Shown: positions 29,601 to 39,300 of the stretch, one piece after another | Position numbering within the stretch: position 1 is the stretch's first letter | How the letters are laid out: each line of letters opens with the position of its first letter | Origin: Durusdinium trenchii | Taxonomy: Eukaryota > Sar > Dinophyceae > Suessiales > Symbiodiniaceae | Length of the DNA: 64,000 nucleotides | Assembly (NCBI GenBank): GCA_963970005.1 | Contig: CAXAMN010003869.1 | Coordinates: 293,762 to 357,761 of the forward strand | Direction of reading: 5' to 3' | Translations under genes and position numbers: made by a program | The notes under the pieces: generated by a model | The model's input: the letters and a program-made list of their open reading frames with translations, nothing else | What the model was told of the DNA's origin: nothing | Databases searched by the model: none

Positions 29601-30660
29601 GCCTCCAACCTACTAGCGATCTTGCTACTAGTAGTAAGGCCAGGAGCCCCTATAGTAGCGTCCGATCGCTCCTAGTAGCGATGCCCTTGTTACTACTAGC
29701 GATGCACTTGTTACTACTAGCTTCTTGTTACTACTAGTAAGGCACCTGTTACTACTAGCGATGCCCTTGTTACTGCTGACTCTTTTTATCCTTTGCAGCA
29801 CCATGCCAAGTGCTCAAGTACCGCTCGATGGACTCTAGCCCAGCGTGGGTAGCGGTAGCGTCCGCGCACAGCACGGAGCACAGCGGCCGAGTCCTGGAGG
29901 ACGAGTGGGTCTCACAATGAGGACAAGTCTGGGATGGGCAAAGAGGCAGGAAGTAGCATGAAGTAGCTATATAAGTTTGTAAGAAAAAAGCAGAAGGAAA
30001 AGGAAGAAGGAAAAGGAGAAGGAAAAGGAAAAGGAAACAGTTGATGAGAAGGAGAAGGAAAATCGGGAGACGGTTTCGGCGACACTTTTTTCTTTTTTTA
30101 ACGGTGCTGCAGTTCTGCTCAAGAAGAGCTGCTCAATGAGCTGAAGCACAGAGTGTCCCTTCTTTCAACAAGTTCGCTCACTATATGTGTAGACATGTTC
30201 TTATTAAGTTCCTCCTCGCTATGTTCAAACACATGATGCTTTTAGGCCGTGACATTTGCAAGTGCTATCAGTGTGATCTGAACACGGCGGCAAGAATTTC
30301 CGCAGCGCCGGTAGATACCTGTTGCTATGAACAAGAATGCAACTGCATTGGCTTTAAGTCTGGCCTCATCTCCAAGTCTTGCCAACATTCCAAGGCTACT
30401 AGGAGCAAGGACGCTACTAGGGGCTCCTGGCCTTACTACCAGGAACAAGAAGCTACTAGGAGCAAAGGGCATCGCTACGAACGGAGCAAGGAAGGCTACT
30501 AGAGGCAAGAAGCTACTAGTAACAGTCCGATACAGTGTACATCCTTTTGAACAACAAGAAGCTACTAGTAACACGTGCATCGCTTCTAGTAACAAGTGCC
30601 TTACTAGTAGTAACAAGGACGCTAGTAACAAGGGGCGTCACTAAATGAGTTTCAAATCTG
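29601..30660. repeat. Intergenic block with CTAGTAG repeats and purine tract
   Basis: CTAGTAG-type words are at about 29615-29775 (reverse orientation) and 30395-30640 (forward). A purine-rich GGAAAAGGA(A/G) tract lies at about 29990-30065. No gene is recognised. Confidence 0.6.
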
Positions 30661-32030
30661 AAGCGCCTTGATCCGATCGCCTTGCCTTTCACTACTCACA
30701 GCAACGCTATACCTGGAACCACATAAGTCACGCTTTTGAAGGTTTTAATGTAAAAAAAGGTCTACGAAAAGGGTTTTGGATTGGGTTCCTCTTTCCAGCC
30801 TCAACACGAGAAAACTACAGCACGGCTTTGGACCTCTCAGTCTTACACGCGAATGCAAAGCAAACTCCTCCTCGACAGGAAGATGTTGACAGAGTGCTGC
30901 TTCCTGACAGTTGCAACGACTAGGAACAAAGGGCATCGTTACTGGGACGCTACTAGGAGCAAATTTGACTGTCGTGTTCTTGCTGCTTCGAGTTGTAGTT
31001 TGTCTTTAGATGCCAAGAGCTCCTAGTAGCGATGCCCTTTGTTACTAGTAGCATCCTTGCTCCTACTAGCGATGGCCTCCAACCTACTAGCGATGTCTTA
31101 ACTTGCTCCAGGTTTGTTTCGCTCGAATTGGTAGGACCTAGGCGTTTCAAAGAATTGCCTTGTAGCAAACTACAACTTGATTTTCTATTTTTTGCTCCCC
31201 CAGACATCCCAGACATCTTGGCAAGGCATTTCCAGACCCAGCAAGGCCCTCAAGAATGCTCTGCCCCAAAGGCGCTCTTTTCGAAGCAGGAAGCCCCTGG
31301 TAGCGATGCCCTTTGCTCCTAGTAGCGGATTCTTACTTTTCCTCTCTTTCTTTTCATGTTCTTTGCTCTTTGGACCTTTCCTTCTTCCTTCCTTTCTTTT
31401 TCCATCCTTTTTGCCGAGAATCAAATGTGTCGATGTCCGTCACAAAGGGAGCCAAGGCCAATGCCAACTGCCTAGGTGGAGTGTCAAAATGTTGCCAAAC
31501 ACATCATGCGCCATGAGCTCTTTTGTCAGAACAATCCCCTGCGGCTGGTACCGGAACGCAATTGAAGCTTTTTGAAGGTCTTGAACGACCGTGCTTTCTG
31601 TTAACAGTGGGCGATGCTTCACGCTTCACACTAGTGCCAAAGGCAATTTGGAGGAGAACTGTTGGAGTTATGGACAGTTTAAAAAAAAGGAATAGAGGAG
31701 GAGGATAGAGGAGGAGGAAAGGTCTTGAGGTCTAAAGAAAAGAAAAAAGGGAAGGAAGGAAGGAAGGAAGGACGGAAGGAAGGAAGGAAGAGAAAACGGA
31801 AGAGAAAAGAATGGTCTGAAGGTCTAAAGAAAAGGAACAAAAAGGGCAAAACTATACCAACGAGTATTTCCGTATCCACGTGTGCACGAAGGGGTGATGC
31901 AGGGACTGAAATGGTAGTCAAGAAAAACATCTCTGGGCGAGGGCAGCCTCAGGGCAGCTGTGAAGTGGTTGCACTTGGGTCAAACATTTTCATAGGGAAT
32001 TTTTGTAGGGAACTATAGTACCTACAGAAG
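30661..32030. other. Intergenic with scattered repeats and a GGAA microsatellite
   Basis: CTAGTAG or GGAGGCC words occur at about 30920-30960, 31020-31095 and 31300-31325. A (GGAA)n purine microsatellite spans about 31746-31800 within a longer purine-rich tract (31680-31850). No gene is recognised. Confidence 0.55.
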
Positions 32031-32460
32031 ACATACTAGTAGCTTCTTGCTACTAGCAGGAGCCCCTAGTAGGGTCCTTGCTCCTAGTAGTAAGGACAGG
32101 AGCCCCTAGTAGCTTCTTTGTAACTACTAGTAAGGCACTTGTTACTAGTAGCGATGCACTTGTTCCTAGTAGCTTCTCGTTACTATAGCCAGGTGTTTTT
32201 GGTAGGCGAACGGAACTGAGGGATGGAACACTCAATGGACGGGTGTAGTTGGCGATGGGTTTCTGTGGGCTCTCTGTGGCGTCGCAACATTTAATATAAT
32301 TCTAATTTGTTACTACTAGTAAGGCACTTGTTTCCAATAGCTTCTTGTTACTACTAGTAAGGCACTTGTTTCTAATAGCTTCNNNNNNNNNNGCACTTGT
32401 TTCTAATAGCTTCTTGTTACTACTAGTAAGGCACTTGTTACTAGAAGCATTCATGGTATG
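32031..32460. repeat. CTAGTAG-type repeat block with assembly gap
   Basis: Mostly reverse-orientation words (TTACTACTAGTAAGGCACTTG, AATAGCTTCTTG). From about 32305 the order AGTAAGGCACTTGTTTC, then AATAGCTTCTTGTTACTAC, repeats in tandem and runs into a 10-N gap at 32383-32392. Confidence 0.8.
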
Positions 32461-33238
32461 ATCGCCTGTTCTGGTCGCAGGTGTTTTCGCGACGGCAATG
32501 CGGGTGTTACACTGGTGGGTCAGAACCGGAACACCAACTCCTTCGTTTGACAAGTTTGCTGACACGCAAACGCCGCTTCGATCTATGTCTGACCCCTCGC
32601 ACTTAAACAAACGCGCTTTTCGCACAACTGACAAGAAACTCACGTGAACTTCGCAGCAGTGGGACTGCCAGGGCAGCAGAAGCTGGAAGAGGCCTCGTGA
32701 AACTCAAAACTTGGTGCCACGGTGTCACACCAAGGAAAGAAAAAGAAGGTCTCATTTCAGTAAGAGCGATGGCCTTCAACCTAGTAGCGATGGCCTCTCA
32801 AGATCAAACGAAAAGAAAAAATGACTTTATCATTTCCGTAAGTTTTCCTTTTTTTAAGCAGAGCCAGTTTTCCTTTTCTTAACATACAGTTTTCTGAGGA
32901 TTGGCGTTGCTGTCCCATTCCGCTTTCCTGCCAATTTCTTTTTCCAAATCAACCCAATTGAGCTTGGAACGCTTGGCGGGCCCAAATGGCCAAAACCTCC
33001 TCACAAGTTGATCAAGCTCCATAGCTTTCTTCACTACCCAATGCTAGGAGGCCATCGCTAATAGGTTGCTATTGACAGGTTTTAGGATGTGTTAGGTCTC
33101 GAATGCGTCAGCCCAAAAGGTTTGGCTCTCCTGCTGTATGCTTTCATCACCCATGGCGCATGCTGCCGCCAACGTTTCCGGAGACGTGCTCACGAGCTTT
33201 GCCTCGGATGAGCAAAGCTGCTAACAGCGAATTATATT
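32461..33238. other. Intergenic flank left of the copia element
   Basis: Two GGAGGCC-type units occur (about 32767-32792 and 33045-33066). No gene is recognised. The final ATATT (33234-33238) is the left target duplication of the adjacent element. Confidence 0.5.
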
Positions 33239-33387
33239 TGAAACAAAGCAGCGAGCAGTCGCTGCCGTCAGCCGTTTTCCACCGAGGCGGATGCGTAACC
33301 TAAGGCTTGAGGCGCCTAAATGCCATCGGGTAAACACGACGCTCTCTCAGTCCGGATCAATGCCGATCGAACAAGTTCGCTTCTTCA
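33239..33387 (-). repeat. Copia element, 3' LTR
   Basis: A 149-bp copy, identical to 42001-42149, with 5'-TGAA...TTCA-3' termini. It is unusually short for an LTR. The last ten codons and stop of the polyprotein (stop at 33357-33359) lie inside this LTR. In element orientation the purine-rich GAAAGAAAAGA (about 33396-33406) just upstream is the likely polypurine tract. Confidence 0.95.
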
Positions 33388-36300
33388 GTAGATGTCTTTT
33401 CTTTCTTGATCCGAGACTGGAAAACGCTCACCAAACAATCTGCCACGCAACCAAGAAGCTCCTGCTTCTTTCCGAGTAGAGTCAAATCCTCTTTCGACTC
33501 CAAAACCCTCCACTCCGAGCGACCATCTTCAAGGTCAAATCTTCCATATGTACTTCGGAGGGGAAAACGCCAAACACTGTACCTAGCATCGGGAACTCGA
33601 AAGGATTTCGCTCCATAAGCGACGTGAACTACCAAACCCGATTTCTGATGCCACCCGGGATTCCTACAAACATTCAGCAGGAACGGGAGAATTGGCATTT
33701 TGCCTTCCAGGGGCACACCAGGCAACGGCCCTTTCACTGCAGCATCAGTGATCTTCTTCTTCTTGGGCTGTTTCACGTAGTTGGCATTAAACACATAGCT
33801 CCATCGTCCACAATCTAGGATTTTGTGCAGGTGGTCCAGTGGCATCTCCTTGGTACCTGCGTCAACCCACATGTTGGCTGTCGCCGTCCACTTGAGTGAG
33901 GTGTTGGCTCCTCCAAGGGTAGCCCTGATCCAGGCTACTGAGAAGGCGAGTGACTTCTGCGCTCCATACGTGTTGGTGTCACTGTTCCCTCTGTCGAAAG
34001 TGTCCTTGGCATCTGTAATTGCCGTCATCGGAATCACCTCCATGACTTTATGAGCGTCTCTCCGCTCCATCGGAAGACCAGCCAGCACGCTGAAACATCC
34101 ACGACAGAAAACACCAGCGTCCATTGCCTCCTCCAAACCAAGGGTTTCAGAGCTGTACGTCGATCGACAGACTCTGGGAAGTCGATGACTTCGTGCGTCC
34201 AAAACATTGAACCACCCTTCTCGTCCTTGAAGAAGGTTTTCATCACAAACCAAAATGAAGTAGGAGCTCTGGCTATACAACTTCTCTTGACCTTCAACAC
34301 CACCGGACTTTGTGGTATTTCCCAAGGAGGCGTCCGAAATCACAAGGATCCCTGCCTTTTCCAAAGGAAGGTCACGGAAAACCAGCTTGAAGTCGCTCCG
34401 CCGTTTGAACTCTTTCACTAGGAGGTTTGCCTTTGTCAACGTGGCCACACATGGTTTCTCACCTTGGAGTGTGCTGAGGGCATAGGCTTGGTCGAATCTC
34501 AGCTGGGCTACCAACCATTGCAAAGAACCTAAAATGGCTCTGAGTTGGCGACGTTCACTGTCGCTCAATTCTGCTTGTGGCATTGCCCTGCGAGAAGTCG
34601 GAACTGCCACTGGCTTCAAATTGCTGTGGTACTCCACCATGGACAACTCAATCTCTCCAGAGGGCACCATTCGGATTCGTTTTCCACAGAAGACGAAGTC
34701 GTCGAACTCCACTGTTCCGAATCCAAGCTTGGCACCGATTGCCATCAGGCTCTCTTGAGCTTTGGAGTTGCCACCAAGCAAAAGGTCATCAACATGGGAT
34801 ATGACCATCCCTTCCAGCTGTTTTCGATCTTCTGACCACAGCATCCAACAAGCATAGTCAATGACACTTCTCTCCCAACCGGCCTCCAAAAACGACTGGT
34901 TGAGCTTGAGGTACCATTGTCTTGGCGCATCAGCAAGACCAAACACGCCCTTGCGAATCTTTGCCAACTGATTGCCAAAAGGAAGCTTTGGATCATCACC
35001 CTTCACGTTTTCCAAAAACAACTCCCTGGTCCCCTCCATGTAGGCGTCGCCCTTCAAGAAGGCAGACTTCACATCAGCACTCATCAATCTCCAGCAATCC
35101 TTTGGCTCAGGATGTCTTTTGGAGTTGTGCGCCGTGTAGATGAAGAGCAGGTGTTGGGAGATTCTGGAACCAGTAGGCGCATCTTTGCGCAACGCGAAGG
35201 AGAACACATCCTTGTATCCTGGCACGATCACTCTGGCACGGGCTTTGAGCGGCAAAGGGTTCTGAGCTGTTCGCAAGCTTTCATGGCGATCAGTGAAAAC
35301 ATACCGCGGAGTGAGTATGCGGCTGTCTTCTTTGTAAGCTTTGAGCCTCTTTCTCACCTCATCAGACTCTTCAGGCGTCAGGATCTCAATGGCATCGTTC
35401 TCCTCCCAGACTGCCCAAGCCTGCTTGGCGGCTTCTGCAAAGGCGATCTTCTCATCACTGGTCATGGAACGCCAGTGGAACTCTTTGCGCGCGGCTTGAA
35501 CAGCGTTTACCTCCTGGGTCGAAGGTGCACCAGTAGGCCAAGGAACTCCTAGCCGTTGATGAACTTGCCATTCAGAACGAGATGGTAGATCCCATCTTCC
35601 ACCCCAGCTGCCATGGTCTTTCACTTCACTCTCCAAGGGATCCATGCGATCCAAACAGGCTCCAAGTTGAGCTTGCCTCAAAGGATGCACATTTGGTTCA
35701 GCTAAACGCTCCAAGATCTGTTCCTTGGAAAGAACATGTACTTCATGATCAACAGGGTTGACTCGGCTCACTTGCAACTGTTCACTATCAGGCCCACGGG
35801 CAAACTCTTCACCTTCTTTTCTCAGGGAGTCTGGATCTTGTTCGGCAGGTCGTTTCTGTCCACCACTCTCTTCACGGCTTTGGTCAAGCCTTTGAGCTCT
35901 TTCAATTGAAGCGCCCAGCAAAGGTGCACTCGTCTTCCTTTCTCTCATGCGTTGGTCCGCTTCAGGAAAAGGTGAGGCCTGGGCAAAATCACTGGTTCGT
36001 CTCGAAGGCACTGTTGACCCAACTTGTGAAGGGATCTGAGGAGTCGCTGGAACAATAATCGGAAGAAATTCACGAGCACCCACAGGCGGCAGGTCTTCAC
36101 CACGCAAAGGAGCACCCTCCTCTATGGGGATGCCAGCCGACGACGAAGGAAGGAAAGCAGGGGTTGCAGGATTCCGCAACTCATCATCAGCTTCTGTCAC
36201 ACCATCCTCTTCCGGCAACAAATGAACTTCTCCGGCACCAGGAAGTGGAACATCGAGACGTGCTGCCTCGACTGCTTCTTCAATGGCTTCACGCCAAGTC

Positions 36301-39300
36301 CCGGCTGCGATCTGTTCCATGGAGCTGGCCTTGCGCACATGTTCAAGCGCGCATTTTGTGAGTTGGCCCTTGTAGGACAAGAAGGCGCTGGAATTGCCCT
36401 CCAAAGCCACTAACAAAGCAGGTCCATGCCATCTCTTCAGTGTCAAACGCTTGCGACTCACCGAGGTCTTGGTGTTGAACCGCAAGGGCCTGTAGAAGTA
36501 GCAAATGCTTCCAAGTTCAGGCAAAGACTCAAAGGTGGCATCTCGAGATCGTGCCAATTCCGCCTTTCTCATTCCACGTGAGAAGTGGAGTCGAGTCATA
36601 GCCACTTTGGCCACCTCCCTCATCGCCAGCTGGCGGGCCAAACTAGGTTTGGACTCGATGAGTCCATGTTCTGCCAAACGCTGTTGAACTCCACCAAGAA
36701 CGTCACCAATCATCCGGGGTTGTCGTCCGAGCGCAGCCTGATATGGTGAAGTCCCTGACTCACCATCAACATCACCATTGTAAGCCGCAACGGCTTCAGC
36801 CAGAGCGAGGTCCATCTCCTCTTTGGTCACCACTGACTTCGAACGCACAATGGCTGACATCAAGGTTTTCAGGATTCCTCCTGACTTCTCTGCGACACCG
36901 TTTTGCCATGGGGCTTGTACGGCTATGTGGTGCAGCAAGGTCGAAATGGATGAGGTCCATTCCTCCATTTCCCATGAAATGAATTCACGGCCTTGATCGC
37001 AGACCAAAACACGAGGGGCACCAAAAGTAGGAAGCCATCGAGTTGCCATGAAGCGAATCACTTCCTTAGTTGACTTGTCTGCCAAAATCTCTGCTGCGTG
37101 GAACCTCGTGGCATAGTCGGTGCAATGGGCCACGAAGTACTTCTTCTCTCTGGCATCTTCAATCTCTAACAGATCCAAATGAACTTGGTCACCTAGATCT
37201 TTTGGCGTCGGCAAAGAGGCTGGTCGTCTCACTTTTGGGGGCTTCCTCTCTTGACAGACTGCACACTGATGTCTCTTGGCTGCCACGATCGCCTCCAAAG
37301 GTGCTCCAGCCAAAGTCAGAGCCCGAGCAAGGCGAGTGTTGCTTCTATGACCTGTGTTTTCATGAAGACGGCGAATCGTCGCCTTCACACTGCCAGGGAT
37401 CACCAGCTTTTTCTCATCTGGGGACACTGCGAACTCCTCATCAGAGGCCTCATTGTCCTCAATCTCTCCTCGAACAGCGACCACTTGGTCTCCATCGTCC
37501 TCATGGACACCTGCAACCAAAACTTCACAGGGCTTGAAGTCCTTCTCGAACTGGGCTTCCAGTCCGCGAACCAAAGTGCGAGCCAAGGCCCGAGGATACA
37601 GTCCAGCAGGAGCTGTGATTCTCGAACCTCCAAGAACCGGCGTGTGGGAATGGTCACGCATGCAACACACCCCATCCAGCATACTTGTAACGCACGAAGA
37701 AGAACTCACCACCTGGGTCGGCTTCTTACGCAGGTCTCCTGAGACACTCCGAAGGCCAAAACGGCACTGATCAAAGACAGCTGGAAAAACATTTTCCTCC
37801 TCCAAAAACCTCTTCATTTCAGGTTCACTCCAAGCCAAGGATGGCTTAGGGTTCTCGAGGATGCAGTGTCGTCCTTCGCTCATTTGAATGCGGGCGATCT
37901 CCAAGGCAAATTTCATCAGAATGCGGCCTGCATGAAGACGAGCAGGCCAGGAGCGGTGTCCCTTCTTGTTCAGGAACTGGAGTGGACTGAAGGGCCCACA
38001 CGGAAACGCCAGTACCACACAAAAGGGTTTCTCCGTCTTCACCTTTTCAATGGCAGCTTCTCGATGACGACGAAGCAGGAAATTCCAACCATTGTCCAAG
38101 CTCATAGATGTCCCAACTTTGTGACCACGACGTTTTGCTTCCTGCGTCACGTTTCTCGCACTCGTGTAAATCTCGGTCACAAGGGGCTGGTCATTCGAAG
38201 ACACTTTGTCGTTCATTAGGGTCTCATTGACCTTGAAGTTCAAGTCAATCGGTTGGACAAAGATCTCGTCGTCAAGAAAGCTCTTCATCTCCTCATAGTA
38301 CTCAGTCTCAAGCAACTCTTTGATCTTCTTGGGAGCTTGGGACACACGACGGCGATCTTGTTCATGTTGATTCCAAGCCTGAGCAATCAGCTGAGCTTGG
38401 CCCTTTTTGAGCTGTTGGTGGATCACATAGCGGTTCAGGGATCCAGAGCCGCTTCCATCTCTTCCTGAGTCAAGAGGTAGTAATCCTCCCCGTAGTGTGC
38501 TGCCAGTTTGGCCTCCCAATCTTGTTCCAAGCTCATGTTCACCTCTTGGCGAAACTCCGGATCGGTCCGGTAAGCCTCCTCCATGCTCACATCTCGGCCC
38601 TGACTTAGACCGTATCCCATGGGGTTCCTCATGCGCATCATGTCCTCGTCGGTCATCAAACTGGGCTCTGTCATCAGGCTTGTCAGGTCGACCGGCTGTT
38701 GAGGAATGCGACCGGCGCGAAGTTCTTGAAGCTCCAAAGCCATATTGTCCAGTGCGGACTGGAACTTGCCTTGCATCTCTTGCACCTGCGACCATGGGAC
38801 TGTCGCCGGAGGAGGTCTGGAGGACGACCCGCTGCTTGTCGCTCCTTGCGGAACGAGAGACCTTTTCTCTGTCTTGCCTTGAGGTTTGGCCTTTGCCGCA
38901 GTCTTTGTCTCCTTGAGTAAGGCCACCATGGGTTTCACCTTCTCCTTGATCTGTTCGACATTGTCGGTGGGCTGGATCTCGACGTTCAGCAGTGCCGCCA
39001 ACCTGATCAGATCCTTTCTCAAGGTAGGGAGTCCGCCGCGAGGCCCAATCAAGGCTCGAGCAAGTTCGTCTTGTTCTCCCCGATGTTCTGCCTCCTGAGC
39101 TTTCTGCTTTGCCTCGGCCAGAGCGGCCGACTTCACCCTTTGAGAGAGACCTTTGGCCGATTTGGCCAATTTGAAGCCCTGCAACACCGGATCCTCGCAA
39201 AAGGCTGTGTCCAATCCCATCCGGTTCCTCAGGTGAATGCAGTCGCCAAGGTTCTCGTAGGTGAAGCTGTTTTGAGCTTTGGCCGTATGCCGCTTTGATA

